DNA of 64,000 bases from contig JBMOMJ010000047.1 in assembly GCA_049324695.1 (NCBI GenBank), positions 1 to 64,000 of the forward strand. Direction: 5' to 3'. The DNA comes from PMG-095 sp049324695 (GTDB taxonomy: Bacteria; Myxococcota_A; Polyangia; Polyangiales; Polyangiaceae). Of this stretch, positions 1 to 7,130 are shown piece by piece; position 1 is the first letter of the stretch, and the number at the start of each line of letters is the position of its first letter. The notes under the pieces are model-generated. The model was given only the letters and a program-made list of their open reading frames with translations, searched no databases and was not told where the DNA came from. The translations under genes were made by a program, and so were the position numbers.

Positions 1-93
1 GCTGATTCCTCCGGGCCCTACTTATTGATGCGGTCGTCGTGATCGTCCGACGCCATCTGCGCCAGGGCCAACTACGACGTCAGCCCGGGCTGC

Positions 94-1764
94 TCAGATT
101 TTCGCGCTTTTCGGAGCTCGCTGACAGCCTTTAACCAAGCCCGCCACAGCAACGGGCGACGCGGAGCTGGTGGTGGTGCCGTTGCCGAGTTCGCCGTGGC
201 CGTTGTATCCCCAGCAGCCGACTTGACCGTTGGCGAGGAGCTCGCAGTTGTGTTGCCAGCCGCCGCCGATGGAGACGCCGTGGGTGGGGGTGACGGCGTC
301 GAGGGTGTACGAGGCGCTGAGATAGGTCTCGTAAAGAACGGGGGAATCGGAGTTGCGGGCCCAGGCCTCGAGATTGTACGGACCGGGAGCTTCGAGCAGG
401 GTGTTCCAGTACGCGGGCTTGCCACCAGTCCATTCTTGAATGGTTCGCCACGAGCCGCCGACCGGCGACAGGTTGTAGCGATACCTTGGACTCGGGCACG
501 ACGCGGTCGTGGGCGTGAGCCTGACGAGTGTTCCGACCGGGCTGTGTGTGCCGGGCCCAGGAACCAGCGACACTCGATCACACATCGGGTTCGGAAGAAG
601 ATCGTACGCAATGCTGTTGTATGACTCGTATGCGACGGCCGTGTGACCTTGCCCACGAGCCCAGACCTGCCACTGATGCATGCCTGGCACTGCACCGGTC
701 GTGTTCCAGGGAAGGACGGCACCTCCGGGTGAAGGTGTGTAGTCCTGCACCATCGTCCACGAACTAGAGTTCGGAGCCTTATGATAGAAGCGGTACTCCG
801 CCTGCGTGCAAGGGTTCGAGCCTGCGGTGAACGTGACGGCTGTTCCGACGGATGCCATCCACGAGCTGGCGGCGCCGGCATGGTATGGAGCGGAGCTCAG
901 GGTGATGCCGCTAGCGAAAAGCCGATAACTAAAGCCGGTGTACCACTCATAGTCGGTGTTATCGTTCGCCCTTACCCAGACCTGGAAGGAGTAGAGTCCC
1001 TCAGCCTTGCCTGCCGTAGGCCACACGAAGCTGGGGTTAGTGCTCCAGGGGCTTGCTTCAACCCACGGCCCCGTTGGGGGCAAGTACACAACGCGATACT
1101 TGGGCGAAGAACATCCAGTCGCCGTCGACGTGATCGTTACGTTCGTCCCCACGGCTGCCATGTTCGGAGTCTCAGCCAAGGGCGCTATCGGGGAAGTACT
1201 CGCGCTGACCCCCGTGCACGTGGGAGACGCCAGCAGCACGAATGGGAAGCCATAGTAAGCTTGGTACGGAGCGGTCGAACCGACCTTGCGTGCACGGATT
1301 TCGAAGTTGTAGGTACCCGCTACTTCGTTAGCTGTGTTCCAAACGTAGCTCGTCTGCGCTCCGTAATCGGCGAGCATCGTCCACGCCTGGCCCGGTCGCT
1401 GAACGTGGAACTGGTATTGCACCGACGAGCAACCCGCAGCGGTTGGTGTAATGGTGATCGTCGATCCCACGGAGCTCGTCCACCAATTCGACTGTGTCGG
1501 ACGACTCGACGTCACCGTCGCGGTCAGTGACGTGCAGTCCCCCTCAAGCTTCGCCTCCGTCTTCGCGACCGCCTCGGTTCCGTCCGGCGTTCGCGAGCTC
1601 CCATCGCCGCAGGCGATGAGCAGAGCGCCAATCAGCGCGAATAGCCTCAGGGCGAGCGACTTGGCTTTTTGGTCGCGGCCGGGAATAGGCTGCCGCGAGC
1701 TGCGGTTAGCTACGCGACGATTGCCTGATTGAAGAGTCCAGCGCTGACGAAGGGTGGGAATCAT
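94..1764 (-). CDS. Repeat lipoprotein with four beta-sandwich-like repeats and a single RCC1 repeat (truncated propeller)
   Basis: Predicted surface lipoprotein of 556 aa; no enzymatic role is visible. A hydrophobic segment ending LLIAC (Cys about residue 52) is a lipobox, but it follows an unusually long basic N-region. The ATG at 1764 is chosen over a GTG at 1791; neither has a clear ribosome site. Four repeats of about 100 residues follow, each opening near a Cys and carrying a Y-x-F/Y core, a W-x-T turn and a GxYxF-x-VWxR strand. They match repeats in the genes at 32033, 51719 and 59836. The C-terminus has one RCC1-type repeat (HNCELL, CWGYNGHGELGNGT) and then about 15 unrelated residues. 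The sister gene at 32033 has seven RCC1 repeats, so the propeller is probably cut off. None of the frames downstream to the window edge restores RCC1 sequence. Confidence 0.8.
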   Translation of the reverse strand: MIPTLRQRWTLQSGNRRVANRSSRQPIPGRDQKAKSLALRLFALIGALLIACGDGSSRTPDGTEAVAKTEAKLEGDCTSLTATVTSSRPTQSNWWTSSVGSTITITPTAAGCSSVQYQFHVQRPGQAWTMLADYGAQTSYVWNTANEVAGTYNFEIRARKVGSTAPYQAYYGFPFVLLASPTCTGVSASTSPIAPLAETPNMAAVGTNVTITSTATGCSSPKYRVVYLPPTGPWVEASPWSTNPSFVWPTAGKAEGLYSFQVWVRANDNTDYEWYTGFSYRLFASGITLSSAPYHAGAASSWMASVGTAVTFTAGSNPCTQAEYRFYHKAPNSSSWTMVQDYTPSPGGAVLPWNTTGAVPGMHQWQVWARGQGHTAVAYESYNSIAYDLLPNPMCDRVSLVPGPGTHSPVGTLVRLTPTTASCPSPRYRYNLSPVGGSWRTIQEWTGGKPAYWNTLLEAPGPYNLEAWARNSDSPVLYETYLSASYTLDAVTPTHGVSIGGGWQHNCELLANGQVGCWGYNGHGELGNGTTTSSASPVAVAGLVKGCQRAPKSAKI

Positions 1765-2002
1765 GGCCGTTGTCCAATGCGATGCGCGCACCTATGCATT
1801 GGGCGGATCGGTGGCCGCCCAAACGCTTTCGACGCGCTTCCATAACTCAACTTTTCTTTCGTGGGGTGATCAGAATGCGGGCGGGCGGTGGGACAAAATG
1901 CATCCGACCTCGCGTGCAACACTTTGGGGTTAGTCACCAACCATCGGGTTGAAGAAAAAGTCGGTGCACCAACGAAAATCACTATTGAACGATCGACTGT
2001 GA

Positions 2003-2033
2003 GTGTGCGTACACGTAAATTTCGTGTGCGTAC
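2003..2033. repeat. Two direct copies of GTGTGCGTAC spaced 21 bp
   Basis: GTGTGCGTAC occurs at 2003-2012 and again at 2024-2033. The 21-bp spacing is two helical turns, which fits side-by-side binding of a regulator. This is inference from position and spacing only. Confidence 0.5.
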
Positions 2034-2061
2034 TCTTTAAGCTTCGAAGAGTTACTCAAGG

Positions 2062-2078
2062 TGACTCAGAATGAGTCA
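2062..2078. repeat. Inverted repeat TGACTCA-GAA-TGAGTCA
   Basis: A perfect 7-bp inverted repeat with a 3-bp spacer in the divergent region. The spacer is short for a hairpin, so a dimeric-regulator operator is the likelier reading. No regulator is identified. Confidence 0.5.
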
Positions 2079-2082
2079 GGCT

Positions 2083-2100
2083 CGGCACAACGCTGTGCCG
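2083..2100. repeat. Hairpin CGGCACA-acgc-TGTGCCG
   Basis: A perfect 7-bp stem with a 4-nt loop, 5 bp after the preceding inverted repeat. No T-run follows on either strand, so it does not look like an intrinsic terminator. It could be an operator or a leader hairpin for the gene at 2252. Confidence 0.45.
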
Positions 2101-2251
2101 TATTGGTTCGCCGGCTTGGTCGGTCAGTCTCGTGACGAGTTGCCAGAAAAAGAGCCACCTAAGTTGTCGGTGGTGTTGCCTGGCGGAAACCGTACGGTGG
2201 GGAGCAGGAGACAACGCGAGCGCTGCAGAAACACCTGCTAACGTCGCGTGA

Positions 2252-4504
2252 ATGACACGCGCGGCCCGTTTCACCATTGCTCTTTGTCTTACCGTCGCGA
2301 TTGCACATTGTGGCGGCGACGACGCCAGCAACAATCATCAGAGCAGCGCAGGCACGGGTGGCATCATTCAATCGCCCGCAGGGGGCCGAATCAGCGGTGG
2401 AACCGGATACGCGGGAGCCTTGGCTGGTGGAAGCGCGGGACAGTCGGGATCATCAAACGACGCTGGGCATTCCGGTTCAGGGACGAACACCGGCGGCGCT
2501 GATCTCGGGGGCCATGCAGGCGCAGTCGACGCAGGTCACTCCGGCTCCGGCCCGAGTGACGTCGGGGCGGGGGGTACCGGTGGTACGGGGGAGCCAGGGG
2601 TTGGGCCAGTCCAAGCCATCGGCGTGGGCTATGAACACGCCTGCGCTCTAAGGAGTGGGCGCGTGTACTGCTGGGGCGTGAACCGCAGCGGACAGCTTGG
2701 TGATGGAACGACCTCTGACAGTGCAGTGCCCGTCCGAGTGAGGGACCTGGAAAACGTGGCCGCTATTTCCGTGGGCTTTTTTCACACCTGCGCATTGGCA
2801 GATGGTCGCATCTGGTGCTGGGGCCTGAATATGAGCGGACAGCTCGGAGACGGCACGCAAACCAACGCTTCTCGTCCCATTCTGATGGACAGCCTTAAGT
2901 TTGGTATCACCTCGGTTGCCGCGGGTGCGGCCCACACGTGCGCGCTTGCTGATGGCGTTGCGTACTGCTGGGGCGGGAACGCTCAAGGCCAGCTCGGCGA
3001 CAACACACGCACCAGCGGGATGACGCCGAAGCAGATACTCGGCTTCGGTTCTAGTGTGACGACGATCTCGGCGGGAGAATACCAGACATGCGCCGTGAGT
3101 AGCGGCGATGTTTGGTGCTGGGGACAACTACCCAATGCTGGATTCTCGCTCGTACCTAAGAAGGCTGAGGGCATCACCGGAGTTTCACAAGTTAGCGCGG
3201 GAGGAGACTTTACCTGCGCACTTGCGAATGGCAGCGCATTCTGTTGGGGGGACAACACATACGGCGCTCTTGGCACCAACTCTGCCGAGAGCACCGCAAC
3301 TCCTGTTCCCGTGTATGGCCTAAGCCAAGAAACGTCGAAGATTTCAGCAGCAAGCTCGCGAGCCTGCGCGATTGTCAGTGGCTCGGGATACTGTTGGGGC
3401 TACAACATGAGGGCGGAAGTCGGCGACCTTTCGACCGAGATGCGGAGGGCTCCGCGACTGGTGTGGGGGCTTGATTCACAGGTGAGCGATCTGTCCACCG
3501 GCGTAGCCGGAACATGTGCGATCGCGAACGGTCGCGCGTACTGTTGGGGACTAATTGGCCACGGCTTATTTCCAAAACTGATAGGTCGCGATGGAGACGT
3601 CGCAGAGGCGGAGAGCGTTTGCCGGAATGGACCCTCGCCTGCCGATCCCGGAACCTCCGAGAACGTCGACGCGGAATGTAGCGCACCGAGAACACGCGCC
3701 TGGGCACGGTGGCCAATGCCCAACGCGCCATGTGAAGGCCTTCCGAATCCACGCAATCTAACGGCGTTGAGTGTGGCCGGAGGGGAGGTCGTGGTCGACC
3801 ATGTCACCGGGCTTGTTTGGGAACGCGAACCGACGCCTAACTCGGTCACTAATTGGCAAAACGTGAAGGCGCGCTGCGAAGCGCTGACGCTCGGAGGATA
3901 CTGCGACTGGCGTCTCCCATCTCGAATCGAGCTCCTGTCCCTACTGGAGCTCAGGGGTAGGTCTTGGCCTTTCGAGCTCACGCCGTTCACGAACTTCTAC
4001 CAAGGCTCGTATTGGACGGCATCGGAAGCAGACATGGAGACCGCGTTTAGCATCAACTTCACTCACGGTTATACGAGTCGGCACGGGAGGATCGGAAGCT
4101 CTATGGCTTCTCGGTGTGTGCGAGGTGGGCCGCCGGTGCCCACGAACACTAGCGAACACTACCGGACCGAAAACGGCACCGTGCGCGACCTCTGGACGGG
4201 GTTAATCTGGCGAGCGCCCGCAGCGCCATCCGCAATGCCGTTCCGCAACGCTGTCGACTACTGCTCTGCAGCGGGGAATGGATCTCGGCTTCCGACTGTG
4301 CTTGAGCTGCAAACCCTCGTTGACGAATCGCGCACGAGTCCGAAAATCGATGAGGCAACCTTTCCCAGCGTTGGACCGGACTCTTATTGGAGCTCGACCA
4401 CGTATCCAGAGACCGTTAGTGTAGCTTGGTACGTGGATTTTGATACTGGCACGAGCGACACGACGAGCATCGACGCGCCGCTTCATGTTTTATGTGTACA
4501 GTGA
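2252..4504 (+). CDS. RCC1 seven-repeat lipoprotein with two C-terminal DUF1566 (Lcl_C) domains
   Basis: Predicted outer-surface lipoprotein of 750 aa; substrate unknown. The signal peptide ends IAHC (Cys20). A Gly/Ser/Ala-rich linker (about 25-120) leads to seven RCC1-type repeats (about 120-445), each with the CAL...CWG...GQLGDG pattern, enough to close one seven-bladed propeller. Two tandem DUF1566 domains follow (about 505-630 and 637-750), with signatures such as TGLVWE, WRLPSRIELLSLLE, SYWTAS and, in the second, GLIWR, RLPTVLELQTLVD and YWSST. DUF1566 occurs in surface proteins, including Legionella Lcl, where it is linked to adhesion. ATG at 2252 gives a proper signal peptide. It is transcribed away from the gene at 94. 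The linker is low complexity, so the sequence before about residue 120 tells nothing about function. Confidence 0.88.
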   Translation: MTRAARFTIALCLTVAIAHCGGDDASNNHQSSAGTGGIIQSPAGGRISGGTGYAGALAGGSAGQSGSSNDAGHSGSGTNTGGADLGGHAGAVDAGHSGSGPSDVGAGGTGGTGEPGVGPVQAIGVGYEHACALRSGRVYCWGVNRSGQLGDGTTSDSAVPVRVRDLENVAAISVGFFHTCALADGRIWCWGLNMSGQLGDGTQTNASRPILMDSLKFGITSVAAGAAHTCALADGVAYCWGGNAQGQLGDNTRTSGMTPKQILGFGSSVTTISAGEYQTCAVSSGDVWCWGQLPNAGFSLVPKKAEGITGVSQVSAGGDFTCALANGSAFCWGDNTYGALGTNSAESTATPVPVYGLSQETSKISAASSRACAIVSGSGYCWGYNMRAEVGDLSTEMRRAPRLVWGLDSQVSDLSTGVAGTCAIANGRAYCWGLIGHGLFPKLIGRDGDVAEAESVCRNGPSPADPGTSENVDAECSAPRTRAWARWPMPNAPCEGLPNPRNLTALSVAGGEVVVDHVTGLVWEREPTPNSVTNWQNVKARCEALTLGGYCDWRLPSRIELLSLLELRGRSWPFELTPFTNFYQGSYWTASEADMETAFSINFTHGYTSRHGRIGSSMASRCVRGGPPVPTNTSEHYRTENGTVRDLWTGLIWRAPAAPSAMPFRNAVDYCSAAGNGSRLPTVLELQTLVDESRTSPKIDEATFPSVGPDSYWSSTTYPETVSVAWYVDFDTGTSDTTSIDAPLHVLCVQ

Positions 4505-4520
4505 CCGACCGCAGACCGGT

Positions 4521-4536
4521 CACACTTGCAAGTGTG
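4521..4536. terminator. Palindrome CACACTTGCAAGTGTG between convergent genes
   Basis: A perfect 16-bp palindrome 17 bp after the stop of the gene at 2252 and 8 bp before the end of the convergent gene at 4544. It can form a 6-bp stem with a TGCA loop. There is no U-tract on either strand, so terminator function is plausible only from location. Confidence 0.3.
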
Positions 4537-4543
4537 TCCCCGC

Positions 4544-5536
4544 TTACCGCCCCCGCGAAACAAACCTCACATCGTCAATCCAAATATCGAATGGCGTATC
4601 GTCCTTGAACAGCGCAAATTCGAGAAACCGAATCCGCCGGACGTCGAATGGCACTGTGCCAGTGGGTCTGACTTGTTGGAGTTCTTCCCAGCGCACGCTG
4701 TAGCGTTTCCAGGTGCGGTCGAGTTCGACGGGTTTGCGGTGGCTATTGTAGCAGTTGTCTTTTTCGCAGAAGCCGCCGAACTTGGGAGATTGGATATCGA
4801 TGATTTGGACTCCGACGTGAACGCGGGCGGGGCCTTTGGCCCAGAATTCGATACCAGCGTACGCAGAGGCGTCGTAGCACGCGCCGTTTGCGAAGTCGGT
4901 TCCGAAGACGACGCCCCAATCGCTGAAGCGGCCACCACGTAGGTGGAGTGCACGTCGGGAGCGGCCGCCATGGGTGAACACCGAGGTTGGTTGGGATCCG
5001 CTTGGGAAGTTTTGTTTGGCAGTGCCGTCGTCGAAGGTGAGCCAGACGCCAGTGCGGCCGTCGGCGGTTGGGAGGGCTGAGCCGGTGTGTTCCCAATCGT
5101 CGATGAGTGGGGCGGAGCCGGTGGCGACGACGGTCTCGGGACAGGGGCGGAGCGGCGTTTGGAGTGGAGGGGGGTGGGCGCTTGGAGCTGAGGTGAGGGC
5201 GCCGACACGTGCGCTTTGCGCGGGTGCAACGGGTTCGGCGCGGAGTTCGGGCGGGCGTTCGCGGTGAGCACGTATGTAGAGCGCGAAGGCTGCCGCGAGG
5301 GCGAGTGATGAAGCGATGGCTGCTGCGACTGCGCGGCGCGAATGGGTGCGGGCGATGGGAGTGTGTAGTGCGTGGAGGCCGGCTTGGAGAGCGCGTTCGC
5401 GCGCGGTGGCGGTGGGTTGGTCGAGTTTGGCTGAGCGGAGGAGGTCGGCTGCGAGGCGTTGGGAATTGGTGGCCGACGCCGATGCCGATTCAGATGCTGC
5501 GGGGTTGGACGGCGGTTGGCTGTCGCGGGCGCTCAT
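4544..5536 (-). CDS. One-TM sigma-factor partner with outer jelly-roll-like domain
   Basis: 330-aa membrane protein whose start overlaps the end of the ECF sigma gene by 4 bp (ATGA), so the two are translationally coupled. Residues 1-66 are Ser/Ala-rich with a short predicted helix (RLAADLLRSAKL, ARERALQAGLHAL) and would be cytoplasmic. A TM segment lies at about 68-87, then a Pro-rich spacer to about 135. Residues about 145-330 form a beta-rich domain that aligns with the lipoprotein at 6273: shared DDWE/DDFE start, DWGV, GIEFWAKG/GIRLKARG, FGGxC...C, a W-x-x-LQQ motif and a DIWIDDVRF/DVWVDEIEW end. This resembles CBM11/CIA30-type jelly rolls. Anti-sigma or surface-sensing function is inferred from context; no zinc anti-sigma motif is visible. 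Confidence 0.75.
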   Translation of the reverse strand: MSARDSQPPSNPAASESASASATNSQRLAADLLRSAKLDQPTATARERALQAGLHALHTPIARTHSRRAVAAAIASSLALAAAFALYIRAHRERPPELRAEPVAPAQSARVGALTSAPSAHPPPLQTPLRPCPETVVATGSAPLIDDWEHTGSALPTADGRTGVWLTFDDGTAKQNFPSGSQPTSVFTHGGRSRRALHLRGGRFSDWGVVFGTDFANGACYDASAYAGIEFWAKGPARVHVGVQIIDIQSPKFGGFCEKDNCYNSHRKPVELDRTWKRYSVRWEELQQVRPTGTVPFDVRRIRFLEFALFKDDTPFDIWIDDVRFVSRGR

Positions 5537-6144
5537 GGGCGGCGTCCTTTGAATTGGTCGTGGATTGCGAGGCGTTCGACGCTGGTTTTGAAGCGGTCGC
5601 GGGCGGCGCGGAGGCGGGAGCCGACGGTGCCGATGGGGATGTCGAGGAGCGCTGAGATTTCGGGGGCGGTGAGTTCTTCGAGTTCGGCGAGGATGAAGAC
5701 GGAGCGGAGATCTTCGCTCATGTGGTCGAGGATGTTTTGGAGGAGGCGGCGAGCGCGGGAGAGGCCGCTGAGATCTTCGGGGGATGGCGCTGGGTGGGGG
5801 ATTTCCTCGAACTCGAATTCGTTGTGTTCGCGGCGTCGACGTTGTGAGCGTTTGCGCACGGAGGCGATGCGAACGCAGGTGGCGAAGAGGAAGGCGCGTT
5901 CGCGGGTGGGCTCAACGTCGGCGAGGCGGCGCGCCAGGACGACGAAGGCTTCTTGCGCAGCGTCGTCGACGTCGGCTTCGGGAACACCGAGGCGTCGGAG
6001 GCTGCGCCAGGTGAAGTCGAAGTGTTGGGTAACGAGCTCGCGAAAGTGCTCGCTGGTCTCGGCTGATGGCGAGGCGGCTCCAGGCACGGCTGCGAGGTCG
6101 CTTACACCAGTTCCCATGCGGAGAGCGACTGGTTGTAGTTGCAC
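5533..6144 (-). CDS. ECF-type RNA polymerase sigma factor
   Basis: Alternative sigma factor of up to 203 aa that would direct RNA polymerase to a small regulon. Region 2 spans about residues 35-95 (FRELVTQHFDFTWRSLRRL, DVDDAAQEAFVVLARRL, AFLFATCVRIA). A charged, basic linker follows (KRSQRRRRE). Region 4 lies at about 140-195, with a helix-turn-helix around LTAPEISALLDIPIGTVGSR. Start choice is open: GTG at 6144 or ATG at 6117, neither with a clear ribosome site, and both keep region 2 intact. The stop overlaps the start of the TM partner at 4544. The divergent lipoprotein operon at 6273 shares the 128-bp upstream region and is the most obvious candidate target, by inference. Confidence 0.9.
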   Translation of the reverse strand: MQLQPVALRMGTGVSDLAAVPGAASPSAETSEHFRELVTQHFDFTWRSLRRLGVPEADVDDAAQEAFVVLARRLADVEPTRERAFLFATCVRIASVRKRSQRRRREHNEFEFEEIPHPAPSPEDLSGLSRARRLLQNILDHMSEDLRSVFILAELEELTAPEISALLDIPIGTVGSRLRAARDRFKTSVERLAIHDQFKGRRP

Positions 6145-6272
6145 GTGATCGCAATGGCCGGAGCAGGCTGAATCGATCGGAAAAAGCGCGGAGCTTCGAG
6201 CTCCGGAGCGGCAGTCGTTCGATAATGCCGTTTCACTAACGAAAAAAGCGATCGCATCGGTGGTAGCCGGCC
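6145..6272. promoter_or_regulatory. Divergent promoter region between ECF sigma gene and lipoprotein operon
   Basis: The 128-bp gap between divergent starts must carry promoters for both units. It contains an imperfect inverted repeat GGAGCTTCGAGCTCC near 6190-6204 and an A-rich patch near 6241-6246. ECF factors often transcribe their own gene and an adjacent target, so a shared promoter motif would be expected here, but I could not define one. Confidence 0.35.
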
Positions 6273-7130
6273 ATGCAGAATCAGGGGAAAATGCCCAACT
6301 CGCTCATGTGGTCCGTAGGATTAGGTCCGTCACGAATTGTTTTGCGTGTTCTCGGTTTCGTTGCTGGGGGCCTGCCTTTGCTTGGGGGGTGTGCTTCGAC
6401 AGAGCCGAGCGCACCTGTATTTGGGGGCCAAGGCGCTGTGGTCGATCCTGGCCCTCGCGCTGCTGCGGTGGAAGCGCAGCCGGCGCGCGGTCCATGTGAT
6501 GGTCCAGCGGCGGCCAGTGAGGACGCACGGTTGGACGATTTCGAAGACGGTGACCATCGGTTGTTTGGTGGTTTCGAGCGTGAGGGTTGGTGGTTTACGG
6601 CGACGGATCACACGCAGGGCGCGACGGTGTTTCCGCCCGATGGGAAGTTCGAACCGGTGAAGCTCGGCGCGGAAGGGACGCCGGAGAATCAGTATGCGGC
6701 GCATTTGACGGCGAATGGACATACGGATTGGGGTGTGAGTTGGGGCGTGACGTTGCATCATGTGGGTGCGGCGGCGAAGTGTCCGTTGAATGCGGGAAAC
6801 TTCGCTGGCATTCGTTTGAAGGCACGCGGCAAGGGAACTATTTTGCTGCGGCTCGGCATGCCTGAGACAACCGCTGCGGAGTTTGGTGGTTCGTGCACGG
6901 AAAAATGCTGGGATCTGCACACGTTTGTTCTGCACTTGAGTGACGATTGGCAGACACGTGAGATTCGTTGGGATCAGTTGCAGCAGGGGGGTTGGGGCAA
7001 GTCGGTGCGCTTTGATCCACGCCGGTTGTTGAGTCTGCAGTTCGCTGCAACGCCGAAGTACTTGCCGGCAGATGTTTGGGTCGACGAGATCGAGTGGTTG
7101 AAGTCAACGCCGACTCCGAAAGGTTCATGA
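6273..7130 (+). CDS. Lipoprotein with CBM11/CIA30-like jelly-roll domain
   Basis: Predicted secreted lipoprotein of 285 aa. The signal peptide ends LLGGC (Cys about residue 40 from ATG 6273; about residue 29 from the in-frame ATG at 6306, which gives a more usual signal length). A spacer follows, then a beta-rich domain from about 90 to 275. It begins DDFEDGDHRLFGG and carries TDWGVSWGV, a Cys pair around FGGSCTEKCW and a WVDEIEWL end. The domain is paralogous to the C-terminal half of the sigma partner at 4544. Carbohydrate binding is suggested by fold resemblance only. It is first in an operon: its stop overlaps the start of the DUF1592 gene as ATGA at 7127-7130. Confidence 0.8.
   Translation: MQNQGKMPNSLMWSVGLGPSRIVLRVLGFVAGGLPLLGGCASTEPSAPVFGGQGAVVDPGPRAAAVEAQPARGPCDGPAAASEDARLDDFEDGDHRLFGGFEREGWWFTATDHTQGATVFPPDGKFEPVKLGAEGTPENQYAAHLTANGHTDWGVSWGVTLHHVGAAAKCPLNAGNFAGIRLKARGKGTILLRLGMPETTAAEFGGSCTEKCWDLHTFVLHLSDDWQTREIRWDQLQQGGWGKSVRFDPRRLLSLQFAATPKYLPADVWVDEIEWLKSTPTPKGS

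Larger units (their letters stand above)
1765..2251. promoter_or_regulatory. Divergent intergenic region with several short repeats
   Basis: This stretch separates two divergent lipoprotein genes and should hold both promoters. I see no gene in it. Positions 1765-1980 show nothing recognisable. Positions 2000-2140 are dense in short direct and inverted repeats (listed separately), and a further CTCGT-G-ACGAG inverted repeat lies near 2131-2143. No confident -35/-10 pair was identified. Confidence 0.4.

Noticed and set aside
1..93. Left edge, checked for continuation of the RCC1 gene
   Set aside because: No RCC1 motif and no other coding signal in any frame; too short to assign.
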